The notes under the pieces were generated by a model. It ran no database searches. It was given only the letters and a program-made list of their open reading frames with translations, and was not told the origin of the DNA. 6,344 nucleotides of DNA, from assembly GCA_934277865.1 (NCBI GenBank), contig CAKQVW010000173.1, positions 1 to 6,344 of the forward strand, read 5' to 3'. The translations under genes and the position numbers were made by a program. The DNA is from an uncultured Pseudobdellovibrionaceae bacterium (lineage in GTDB: Bacteria; Bdellovibrionota; Bdellovibrionia; Bdellovibrionales; JAMPXM01). Positions 1 through 5,951 of the stretch are shown piece after piece. Numbering within the stretch: the stretch's first letter is position 1; each line of letters opens with the position of its first letter.

Positions 1-2
1 AA

Positions 3-458
3 CCGAAACCCTGCAGCATCAGATTTCCGAAATAACAGATTGGTCGCGAGAACCCGTTCCGCTTCGCGCAACCGAGGTTCAATTTTTTCGATCCCAAGAA
101 AGCTCACACCTGGATAGCGAAGCGCCAAAACAAACGCGAGACGCGCGTACCCGGCCCCAAGGTCGATGACAAGATCGCCACTGGCCACCTCAGCCTTTCG
201 AAGCATGTGATCGAGGTCCCAATAGGGCGTCATGAACGTGTCGACAGGTTTGGAGAGCCAGAACTCACGATCGCCCGCGCTCGCGGATTGTGAATAGGAA
301 GTCTCCGAGCGGATCTTGGCCTCCACCGATTCGAGCTCCAAGCCCAGCCACTTGTCGAACTCGCGCGCGTGAGCCTTCACCTCTTCGTAGGGAACGGACT
401 CCGGGTCAGAAGCCGGAAACGGCGCAGAGGGATCAAACGAAGTCGCGACTGATGTCAT
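3..458 (-). CDS. Class I SAM-dependent methyltransferase, N-terminal part (runs off the left edge)
   Basis: The first 152 codons are visible, read from an ATG at 458; the rest lies beyond base 1. A polar N-terminal region of about 90 residues precedes a Rossmann-type SAM-binding fold. Motif I is LVIDLGAGYARL (residues 96-107), with its glycine-rich loop GAG. The next strand ends in FLGIEKIEP (about 120-128), where E124 sits at the place that normally binds the ribose hydroxyls of SAM. These motifs support SAM binding, but substrate and methyl acceptor cannot be told because the catalytic half is missing. The start shares ATGA with the trehalase stop (455-458), a classic arrangement for translational coupling, and no strong Shine-Dalgarno sequence precedes it. 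There is no signal peptide, so it should act in the cytoplasm. The family level is well supported; a small-molecule, protein or DOT1-like acceptor are all possible. Confidence 0.85.
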   Translation of the reverse strand, partial: MTSVATSFDPSAPFPASDPESVPYEEVKAHAREFDKWLGLELESVEAKIRSETSYSQSASAGDREFWLSKPVDTFMTPYWDLDHMLRKAEVASGDLVIDLGAGYARLAFVLALRYPGVSFLGIEKIEPRLREAERVLATNLLFRKSDAAGFR

Positions 459-2146
459 TGCTGTCCCAAGCGTTGCGGAATAACACCAAGCTGGTCGCGA
501 AGTAACGTGATGTAGACCCCGTTGGACCACAAGAAACCTTCTTGCGTGACATATTTGTCGCCCGTCTCGACTGGCGAACTTGCCCGTTGCGCATCGTATT
601 TTTCTAGAATCACACCTTTTTCGGCGTGCACGCGATCGACCATTTCCACCCAATTGCGCGAAAGCGCAGTCCCCGCCTCCCGCATACCGGCCTTGTTCAT
701 CGCATCCACGGCAATGAACACATGAGGAGCCCACGTGTACGGCGCATCCCACTGTTTACCCGAAGTCACTTCCGAACCCATCACCCCGCCAGACCGAAGC
801 AGGCGCTGATTCAGAAGCTTCAGCGTGGAGGGACTTCCCGCCTCAACACCCATCCAGATCGGCGCATAGGCATCTGCCGTGAGAATCGAAACACGCTCGC
901 GCCGGCCCAGGTGGTAGTCGTAATAAGCACCAGTTTGAGGATCACGCATCAATCGCTGCATGGCGACTCGCCGGTGATCGCCACGCTGATCGTACTCACG
1001 CGCGACGTCGGCTTGCCCCAATAGCCGTGCAAAGTGCGCGATGTCGCGCTCCACTCCGTGTAAAACTGAATTTAACAACACCGGCGCAACGCGCGTCGCC
1101 TCGCCTTCGAACGCGTCAGTGAAGTCTTTCCCGCTCTCCGCTTCGGCACGTACATCGCGGTAGGTTTTCCCTAGTCCGTTCTCTTTGTCGGCAGCATGAC
1201 GTTCGGGCCGCGGAGTATTCAGCTGATCGAAGTGATGATTCAACCCTGTCGATGCGTCGTATCTCGTTTGCGAGTTCATCCAAAATGTCTCGTAGTCTTT
1301 ACGTAAAAGCGGGAGCACGCGATCTCTTAACCAAACTCGGTCAGAATTTGTGAGGCTCTCGCCGCGACTTTCCAGATAATCGCGAATCATACGGGACAAA
1401 AGTGGCGGCTGCGAGCGAGTCAGGTAGTACGTACGACCACCGTTGGGAACAACTCCAAAGCGCGCGATCAAATGAAGGAAGTTTTCAATTTGTCCACGCA
1501 CGAGCTTCGCTCGCCCCGTGCTGGCAAGTGCTTTCACGGCAAAGTAGGAATCCCAGTAATAGCCTTCTTGAAAACGTGCTCCGGGAATCAGGACCGGGTT
1601 AGGAAGCGGAATCAATGTTGAGTTTGTGATCTCCGGTGTTCGACGAACAAGCTTGACCCAAGTGCGCTCGATGTAATCAAACGTCGCCTTGTGAGGAGAT
1701 TGGACCGACAGGGTCCACATCGGCCTTACGAGCGCACTTGCTGATGGCAACAGCTGCGAATTCGCGCGGTAACGATTGCGAATCCAGTGATGAACGGCCT
1801 GATCTACTCCGCTTCTCCGGCGCATGTCTGCCGTCTCATGACGTAGCTTCTGAAGCTCAGCGGCGGTCATCTCGACAGGAATCAGGTCGGTCAGCATTTT
1901 AAAATCTGGATAGAGACTGCGCGTGACCGCTTGCTTGACTAGCGGATCGTAGTTCACCGGATTCGTTTGAAGATCAATTTCATAGGCCGACGAGTTCGTG
2001 CGCACAAAAGCGTCGTCGCACATCTGGGCCTCAGCGCGCATAGCAAGAGCAGCGATTCCAAATGCCATCCCTGTTGTCAAAATACTGGACAACAGGGCGC
2101 AAATGGACCCACGAGCAGTTCGTGCCTGAAGCGAGCTGGAAATCAC
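455..2146 (-). CDS. treA: Secreted (periplasmic) trehalase, GH37 family
   Basis: It should hydrolyse alpha,alpha-trehalose to two glucoses outside the inner membrane. The start chosen is GTG at 2146, because GGAGGAG (2153-2159) lies directly before it; a TTG at 2170 adds eight residues but has no such site. From the GTG the protein has 563 residues, close to E. coli TreA (565). Residues 1-40 form a signal peptide: an arginine-containing start, a hydrophobic core (about 15-36) and likely cleavage after AEA (38-40). GH37 landmarks are in order: signature 1 PGARFQEGYYWDSY (188-201), NGGRTYYLTRSQPP (235-248), ESGKDF (337-342) with the presumed acid D341, signature 2 QWDAPYTWAP (465-474), and EKYD (515-518) with the presumed base E515. 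Oddities are PGAR for the usual PGGR, SGKDF for SGWDF, and loss of the glycine-rich loop before QEGF (535-538). The family is secure; true trehalose specificity is likely but not certain. Confidence 0.93.
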   Translation of the reverse strand: MISSSLQARTARGSICALLSSILTTGMAFGIAALAMRAEAQMCDDAFVRTNSSAYEIDLQTNPVNYDPLVKQAVTRSLYPDFKMLTDLIPVEMTAAELQKLRHETADMRRRSGVDQAVHHWIRNRYRANSQLLPSASALVRPMWTLSVQSPHKATFDYIERTWVKLVRRTPEITNSTLIPLPNPVLIPGARFQEGYYWDSYFAVKALASTGRAKLVRGQIENFLHLIARFGVVPNGGRTYYLTRSQPPLLSRMIRDYLESRGESLTNSDRVWLRDRVLPLLRKDYETFWMNSQTRYDASTGLNHHFDQLNTPRPERHAADKENGLGKTYRDVRAEAESGKDFTDAFEGEATRVAPVLLNSVLHGVERDIAHFARLLGQADVAREYDQRGDHRRVAMQRLMRDPQTGAYYDYHLGRRERVSILTADAYAPIWMGVEAGSPSTLKLLNQRLLRSGGVMGSEVTSGKQWDAPYTWAPHVFIAVDAMNKAGMREAGTALSRNWVEMVDRVHAEKGVILEKYDAQRASSPVETGDKYVTQEGFLWSNGVYITLLRDQLGVIPQRLGQQ

Positions 2147-2152
2147 GAGGCT

Positions 2153-2159
2153 CTCCTCC
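2153..2159 (-). promoter_or_regulatory. Ribosome binding site that fixes the trehalase start at GTG 2146
   Basis: The minus strand reads GGAGGAG here, a near-perfect Shine-Dalgarno sequence. From the GGAGG core to the GTG at 2146-2144 there are 8 bases, an ideal spacing. The site lies inside the coding region implied by the upstream TTG at 2170, and that TTG has no comparable site of its own. This argues that the eight-residue longer form is not the real protein. Confidence 0.8.
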
Positions 2160-2229
2160 AAATCGTCCAAAGACCCGCTTCAGAATTGCAAGATCCGGGG
2201 CGCAAGCATGTGCGGTTTAGATGTTCGAT

Positions 2230-2799
2230 TTAGCAGGCGATCTCTAACGTTTTCGACTGGGCTTTGCCTTCCGAATGCTCTTCAGAAGAACCGCACTTAA
2301 GCTCTAGTTGGCATTTTCCTTTGCCCTTGCGACTGAGCTTCACCATCCGACAGCTACTCTCGTCCGCCTCACAGCCTTGTGCGTGGAGCACCTTCGCGGG
2401 CTTCGTCTGGAAGACGACCAGCCCTTCACAGAACTCTCCCGAAATATAGCGGAGCGACAAATACGGCGGAGTCTCTTTGTCGAGGGTCAGCGAATCGATA
2501 CGCCCCCAAGTGATCGACATCTTGGTTTTGGCCTCCGCGAGCACCAAAGGCGGCTCACTGCCCTTTCTTTTTTTGAGCAAAAGGATGCTGTCCAGCTGAT
2601 ACGGACTCAAGCGTCCATCGACTTCTTTTATCTCTGGCAAATAGCAAATTCTTGCAACCACACCCGGCGTCTTCGTGACCACTTCTTTCTGGTCCGGCAT
2701 GTTGACCGCTTGCTCGGAAAGACATTTCTGCAAGTTCGATGCGCTCACCGACGTCGACAAAAGGGCGGTCATTGCCGCCATCATCATAATTGTGCTCAT
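2230..2799 (-). CDS. Cysteine-rich secreted protein of unknown family
   Basis: I do not recognise this 189-residue protein. The N-terminus (1-20) looks like a short signal peptide: a methionine/alanine/leucine-rich core ending SVSA, with likely cleavage before S21. The mature part holds eight cysteines (26, 52, 124, 143, 150, 163, 169, 189), an even number, one being the very last residue. Export plus this cysteine pattern suggests up to four disulfides in the periplasm or outside the cell. The rest alternates basic and hydrophobic stretches, with lysine-rich patches (76-79, 154-162) and a charged Glu/Ser/Lys stretch (171-183). There is no lipobox cysteine at the cleavage point, so it is not an obvious lipoprotein. 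It starts 32 bases after the oxidoreductase stop and ends 83 bases before the trehalase start, so it is probably co-transcribed with both. Start ATG 2799 has GGAG at 2811-2814, spaced 11 bases, slightly long; in-frame ATGs at codons 5-7 are alternatives. Confidence 0.8.
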   Translation of the reverse strand: MSTIMMMAAMTALLSTSVSASNLQKCLSEQAVNMPDQKEVVTKTPGVVARICYLPEIKEVDGRLSPYQLDSILLLKKRKGSEPPLVLAEAKTKMSITWGRIDSLTLDKETPPYLSLRYISGEFCEGLVVFQTKPAKVLHAQGCEADESSCRMVKLSRKGKGKCQLELKCGSSEEHSEGKAQSKTLEIAC

Positions 2800-2810
2800 A
2801 CTTAGATTGT

Positions 2811-2831
2811 CTCCGATTTAATTTCGATCGG
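2811..2831 (-). promoter_or_regulatory. Ribosome binding site and small hairpin before the cysteine-rich protein
   Basis: On the minus strand, CCGAT (2827-2831) can pair with ATCGG (2813-2817) across a 9-base loop. The stem starts directly after the oxidoreductase stop codon (2832-2834). Its 3' arm shares two bases with GGAG (2811-2814), the only Shine-Dalgarno-like sequence before ATG 2799. The five-pair stem is weak. It might modestly mask the site until a ribosome finishing the upstream gene opens it, but this is inference. Confidence 0.35.
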
Positions 2832-3836
2832 TCACCACATCTTTAGCAACACGCTTCCTAGCTTGTGACCCGAGTCGACCAGTTCATGGGCCTCACGGAT
2901 TGCAGAAAATGGCCCAACTTTCCCAATCACAGGATCAAACTGTCGGTTCTCGATTTTCTTCATGAGATCCTCGAGATCGGTTTTCTCAGGCGAGATAGCG
3001 CCTGCAAAAACCTTCTTTTTGTGGGTCAGCGAAAACCAGAGACATTTTAGATTCAGCGGTAAGTCGGCAACCATCAGCGCGGCTTTTCCATTTTCTGAAA
3101 GCCACGGATTCACGTCCTCCACCCCAAACAGTCCTACCGAATCGAAAATCGCATCGTACGTAGCCGGTTGAGACTTCCAGTCGCCCATCTTGTAATCGAT
3201 GATCTTGTGCGCTCCCAATTTCTGCACGAAGGCCACTTTCTCTGTGCTACAGACAGCGGTCACGTTAGCTCCCATTGCGAGCGCAATTTGTACAGCCGCA
3301 CTTCCCACTGCACCACCGGCACCCGTGACCAAGATTCTTTGATTGGGCTCAAGCCTTAACTTGTCTCGCAGATACAAGAGAGCGGTGGTGCCGCCAAAAA
3401 CAGAGGCCACCGCCCGCTCATCGCTGACTTCGTCGGGGATCTTGATGGCCTGAGCTTTCTCTTTGATGACGATGTATTCCTGGTGACCGCCCATACCAAA
3501 TCCGAGATTCACCAGGACTCGGTCGTGCAATTGAAAGCGGCTCACACCTGTCCCGATCGCCACCACTTCACCTACGACTTCAAGGCCGAGGACTTTCAGC
3601 TTTGGTGTCTGAAAGCCATAGAGCAAACCCAGGATCATCCCGAAACCACGCGGCACATTTCGCGAGCGAATGCGACCATCAGCCGAGTTTACTGTGCCGT
3701 ACTTCACTCGGATTAAAAGTTCGTCCTTCTGCAAAGACGAACCCGATGGCACGACGGCTTCCTCAAGAGAAATCACCTCGGGACCACCAAATTTGTGAAA
3801 GACTGCGACTTTTTGACGATTTGGATTGGAATTCAT
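2832..3836 (-). CDS. Zinc-independent medium-chain dehydrogenase / NAD(P)H quinone oxidoreductase-like protein
   Basis: This 334-residue protein belongs to the medium-chain dehydrogenase/reductase superfamily and should use NADPH or NADH to reduce (or oxidise) a small carbonyl, enone or quinone substrate. It opens with VAVFHKFGGPEVISLEE (10-26), typical of the quinone oxidoreductase branch. The GroES-like domain includes VNSADGRIR (49-57) and LGLEVVGEVVAIGTGV (83-98). The nucleotide-binding fold carries TGAGGAVGSAAVQ (171-183), and STEK (197-200) follows the second strand, where NADPH-preferring members carry basic residues. The cysteine/histidine set of zinc alcohol dehydrogenases is absent, so it should not bind zinc. 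No signal peptide: cytoplasmic. The ATG at 3836 is chosen because the longer GTG form at 3866 would start inside tRNA-Arg. No clear Shine-Dalgarno precedes it; the tRNA ends 22 bases upstream. Exact substrate cannot be told; stress or aldehyde detoxification is a common role in the family. Confidence 0.9.
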   Translation of the reverse strand: MNSNPNRQKVAVFHKFGGPEVISLEEAVVPSGSSLQKDELLIRVKYGTVNSADGRIRSRNVPRGFGMILGLLYGFQTPKLKVLGLEVVGEVVAIGTGVSRFQLHDRVLVNLGFGMGGHQEYIVIKEKAQAIKIPDEVSDERAVASVFGGTTALLYLRDKLRLEPNQRILVTGAGGAVGSAAVQIALAMGANVTAVCSTEKVAFVQKLGAHKIIDYKMGDWKSQPATYDAIFDSVGLFGVEDVNPWLSENGKAALMVADLPLNLKCLWFSLTHKKKVFAGAISPEKTDLEDLMKKIENRQFDPVIGKVGPFSAIREAHELVDSGHKLGSVLLKMW

Positions 3837-3858
3837 TCTGAAATTGTAACCGAATGAA

Positions 3859-3935
3859 TGGCGCACCCGCCAGGACTTGAACCTGGAACCCTGTGATTCG
3901 AAGTCACATACTCTATCCGATTGAGCTACGGGTGC
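3859..3935 (-). tRNA. tRNA-Arg (anticodon UCG)
   Basis: A complete 77-base cloverleaf is visible on the minus strand. The acceptor stem is GCACCCG (from 3935) paired perfectly with CGGGTGC, followed by discriminator G and an encoded CCA (3859-3861). The D arm is GCTC/GAGT with one G-T wobble. The anticodon stem TGTGA/TCACA encloses loop CTTCGAA with anticodon TCG (3899-3901), reading CGA and probably CGG codons. The variable loop is GGGTT. The T arm is CCAGG/CCTGG with loop TTCAAGT. All stems pair, so the gene looks functional. It follows the pepP terminator and its likely promoter, and is the first element of the leftward run of minus-strand genes. Confidence 0.97.
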
Positions 3936-3956
3936 CTTGATAAGGAATCGAACTCA

Positions 3957-3985
3957 ACTAGACCTCGATTCCACTTCTCAGACAA
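3957..3985 (-). promoter_or_regulatory. Possible sigma-70-type promoter for tRNA-Arg and genes beyond
   Basis: On the minus strand, TTGTCT (3980-3985) and TCTAGT (3957-3962) are separated by exactly 17 bases. Each matches the -35 and -10 consensus at four of six positions. The -10 element ends 21 bases before the mature tRNA 5' end, leaving room for a short leader removed by RNase P. It begins just past the T-run of the pepP terminator, which is where a new promoter is needed. The fit is moderate and untested. Confidence 0.45.
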
Positions 3986-3987
3986 GG

Positions 3988-4042
3988 AAAAATCTTGGCG
4001 CAGCGGCACCGAAACTGTGCCGCAAGGCCGGGCCTAGCGCCA
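3988..4042 (-). terminator. Branched rho-independent terminator after pepP
   Basis: Starting 5 bases past the pepP stop, the minus-strand transcript can form an outer stem, GCGCCA/TGGCGC on the plus strand (4037-4042 with 3996-4001). It encloses a perfect 7-bp hairpin GCGGCAC/GTGCCGC (4003-4009 with 4017-4023) and a short AGGC/GCCT hairpin (4025-4028 with 4032-4035). Five T residues on the minus strand (3988-3992) follow 3 bases after the outer stem. GC-rich pairing followed by a U-run is the usual mark of intrinsic termination; the three-way shape is unusual. It separates pepP from tRNA-Arg. Confidence 0.65.
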
Positions 4043-4047
4043 GCGCA

Positions 4048-5376
4048 TTAGCCGCGACCAACAATCGCTTCAAGCTCCGACACTTCTTTGGGCGCCTCGC
4101 TGGTGAGGTTCTCACAGCCAGTCGAAGTAACCACGATATCGTCTTCGATACGAACGCCGATACCACGAAGTTCCTCGGGAGCGTCTTTGTCGTCCCAAGG
4201 GATATACAGCCCAGGCTCGATGGTGAACGCAATACCGGGCTCGAGGTTTCGAGACACCATGTTCTCGCCAAGCGTTTGGTAGAGACCCGTGTCGTGCACA
4301 TCCATGCCGAGGTAGTGGCTCACGCCATGTGGGTAATACTTCTTAAAGAGCAGGCGCTCGATCGCCTCTTGGCGCTTCACCTTGATAAGGCCAAGGTCGA
4401 TCATCACATCGGTCAAACGCTCGATCGTCGTCTCTTGCAATGCCTTGAAAGCCAGGCCCGGCTTCGACATCGCCACAAGATCCTTTTGCACCTCAAGAAC
4501 GCGGTCGTACACTTTTCGCTGAGCCGCCGTGAACTTTCCGTTCACAGGGTACGTCCTCGTGATGTCGCCAGTGTAGTAACGAGCCTCAGCACCTGCGTCG
4601 ATCAACAAAAGATCGCCGTCACGGCAGACTTGGTCGTTGAAAACATAGTGAAGCGTGCAGGCATTGGCGCCTGAAGCGACAATCGAGCCATAACCTTCGC
4701 GGTCTGCGTTCTGATTGTAGATCGAACCCAAGAAAACACCCAGAAGCTGGCGCTCAGTTTTCCCGGGCTTTGTGGCCTTCATCACGTCAACATGAGCGCG
4801 CGCCGTGATGCTGCAAGCTTTGCGCATCGCCTCGACGTCATCGGCGGTTTTGATCACGCGCAGTTCGCCGATCAATTCCCAAGAATCAAGAACGGGCAGA
4901 TGTCCGCGGCCACTGCGACCATGGCTGCGTTTCACCGACTCAAGTATGCCAAGAAACTTGCGATCAAAATCGAGATCCACATTGAAGCGATAGTAGAGGC
5001 GATCTACAGGCTTCAAAAGTTCGACGATCTCCTTTTCGAACTCTTCAATCAGGTAGGTCTTGTCGATTTTGAACTCTTGCGCGCAACCCGCTGGACCATA
5101 GCGAAAACCGTCCCACGTTTCACGCTCGACATCTTTTGGACGAACGAACATCACCGTTTCGGGAGTGCGCCCCGGGCGGAATACAAAAATCGAATCCGGT
5201 TCTTCCCAGCCCGTGAGGTAGAAAAGATTGGTGTCTTGGCGATAGCTGTGGTGAACGTCGTTGTTCCGGATGTACTCCGGATGTGACGCGAGGATCACGG
5301 CTCCACCTTTTGCTTTCTCAGCAAGAAGACGGCGGCGGCGAGCGAATACATCCATATTGTCGACTGGTTTTCTCAT
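4048..5376 (-). CDS. pepP: Xaa-Pro aminopeptidase (aminopeptidase P, M24B family)
   Basis: It removes the N-terminal residue from peptides whose second residue is proline, in the cytoplasm, with two metal ions (usually manganese). The 442 residues match the usual length (E. coli PepP is about 441). An N-terminal creatinase-like domain (about 8-140) includes NLFYLTGWEEPDS (50-62). The catalytic pita-bread domain follows from about 175. All five metal ligands are present: D260 (LLIDAGAE), D271 (GDITRTYP), H354 (HGVSHYLGMDVHD), E387 (FTIEPGLY) and E411 (VRIEDD). The accessory histidines H243, H350 and H361 are also in place. An ATG at codon 8 is an alternative start; neither has a clear Shine-Dalgarno sequence. 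A possible extended -10 lies just upstream, so the message may be nearly leaderless. It stands alone: divergent from the small secreted gene and closed by its own terminator. Confidence 0.97.
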   Translation of the reverse strand: MRKPVDNMDVFARRRRLLAEKAKGGAVILASHPEYIRNNDVHHSYRQDTNLFYLTGWEEPDSIFVFRPGRTPETVMFVRPKDVERETWDGFRYGPAGCAQEFKIDKTYLIEEFEKEIVELLKPVDRLYYRFNVDLDFDRKFLGILESVKRSHGRSGRGHLPVLDSWELIGELRVIKTADDVEAMRKACSITARAHVDVMKATKPGKTERQLLGVFLGSIYNQNADREGYGSIVASGANACTLHYVFNDQVCRDGDLLLIDAGAEARYYTGDITRTYPVNGKFTAAQRKVYDRVLEVQKDLVAMSKPGLAFKALQETTIERLTDVMIDLGLIKVKRQEAIERLLFKKYYPHGVSHYLGMDVHDTGLYQTLGENMVSRNLEPGIAFTIEPGLYIPWDDKDAPEELRGIGVRIEDDIVVTSTGCENLTSEAPKEVSELEAIVGRG

Positions 5377-5382
5377 GGGAAC

Positions 5383-5391
5383 AGTCTAGCA
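5383..5391 (-). promoter_or_regulatory. Possible extended -10 promoter for pepP
   Basis: The minus strand reads TGCTAGACT, that is a TG-n motif followed by TAGACT (four of six matches to TATAAT). No good -35 is visible at the usual distance. Six bases separate it from the pepP ATG at 5376, so transcription would begin at or near the start codon. The lack of a Shine-Dalgarno sequence before either candidate start fits this, but the evidence is thin. Confidence 0.3.
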
Positions 5392-5486
5392 GAGCCCAAT
5401 GAAGCTGGGTATCGGCAAGACGACGATCCAGGTGAATTGGCCAAACGATCTAAAACGCGCGAAACTTCGAGATGCCGCTGTTTCAC

Positions 5487-5494
5487 GGAGGGAG
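5487..5494 (+). promoter_or_regulatory. Ribosome binding site for the small secreted protein, fixing its start at 5499
   Basis: The sequence GGAGGGAG ends 4 bases before ATG 5499, and its GGAGG core is 7 bases away. An in-frame ATG at 5472 would add nine residues but lacks such a site and would put a non-signal-like stretch before the signal peptide. The start at 5499 is therefore preferred. I found no convincing -35/-10 pair for this gene in the rest of the divergent gap (5377-5486). Confidence 0.8.
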
Positions 5495-5498
5495 AAAC

Positions 5499-5945
5499 AT
5501 GAGTCTAAAATGGATCAGAGCCGCGCTGCTCTGGCTGAGGCCTGCCGCTCCGCTCTGCGTCTTGGTACAATTCAGCCTCGCCGCTTCGGCTGGCGCGCTC
5601 CCCGCTGACTTTGTTGGGCGCTACGAAATCGTGGACAGTCGAAGCCTCTCCATTTCTGGCGGAGCGGCCTATGTCATTCAAGACGGTCAGTTGGTTCTTG
5701 AAATTCAAAGAAATCGAGAACGCCCCCACTGTCGCGCCCTGCAAACCGGTTTTGACGAGGCCAGCGGATCTATCGACATTCGATTTCAAGACAGGGCGGA
5801 CGGAAGCGAATTGGCGGTGCTGAAAACCATTCCGCGTATTCGGGGCTCTCGGCCCACCACCATCGAGTGTTATTCAGAAACTGGATTCTTTGGCGCGCTC
5901 GACCTCAGCATCGCCTTGGGACAAATCGTTCGCGTCAGCCGCTGA
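5499..5945 (+). CDS. Small secreted protein of unknown function
   Basis: This 148-residue protein is the only plus-strand gene, and I do not recognise its family. It starts MSLKWIRAALLWLRP, followed by a hydrophobic core and a small-residue cleavage region LAASAGA (27-33), which makes a good signal peptide ending near residue 31-33. The mature part, about 115 residues, is rich in short beta-like stretches (for example AAYVIQDGQLVLEI, 56-69). It holds two cysteines (78 and 114), so one disulfide in the periplasm is plausible. The pattern DFVGRYEIVDSR (37-48) recalls small lipocalin-like or copper-resistance-like barrels that begin with a G-x-Y/W strand, but I cannot support a family call. C20 lies inside the hydrophobic core without a lipobox, so a lipoprotein is unlikely. 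It is divergent from pepP and convergent with the gene at the right edge. Confidence 0.8.
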   Translation: MSLKWIRAALLWLRPAAPLCVLVQFSLAASAGALPADFVGRYEIVDSRSLSISGGAAYVIQDGQLVLEIQRNRERPHCRALQTGFDEASGSIDIRFQDRADGSELAVLKTIPRIRGSRPTTIECYSETGFFGALDLSIALGQIVRVSR

Positions 5946-5951
5946 TCCCCT

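Noticed and set aside
626..1024. A 132-codon plus-strand frame opposite the trehalase
   Set aside because: It lies wholly opposite conserved trehalase sequence, including signature 2, and has no features of its own.
2147..2170. A longer trehalase starting at TTG 2170
   Set aside because: It places an acidic stretch before the signal peptide and has no ribosome binding site, whereas GGAGGAG sits ideally before GTG 2146.
2308..2805. A 165-codon plus-strand frame opposite the cysteine-rich protein
   Set aside because: It is rich in Arg, His and Leu, as expected from an antisense frame, and shows no motif. The minus-strand frame has a signal peptide, a binding site and fits the gene run, so it is preferred.
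3837..3866. A longer form of the oxidoreductase starting at GTG 3866
   Set aside because: This start lies inside the acceptor stem of tRNA-Arg (3859-3935). The ten extra residues do not resemble the family, while the ATG at 3836 gives a normal N-terminus.
3937..4674. A long open frame of 245 codons on the plus strand opposite pepP
   Set aside because: It lies antisense to the conserved catalytic half of pepP, has no recognisable domain, runs through the pepP terminator, and begins next to tRNA-Arg. It is best explained as a by-product of codon bias.
5399..5608. A 69-codon plus-strand frame containing VNWPNDLK, similar to the KWPNDL motif of biotin protein ligase
   Set aside because: Only about six residues match, nothing else of the ligase is visible, there is no ribosome binding site, and the frame overlaps the start of the better supported gene at 5499. 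A decayed birA remnant cannot be excluded, but chance is more likely.
5505..5789. A 94-codon minus-strand frame opposite the small secreted gene
   Set aside because: It has no domain, no ribosome binding site and no signal peptide, and the plus-strand gene here has both a strong binding site and a signal peptide.
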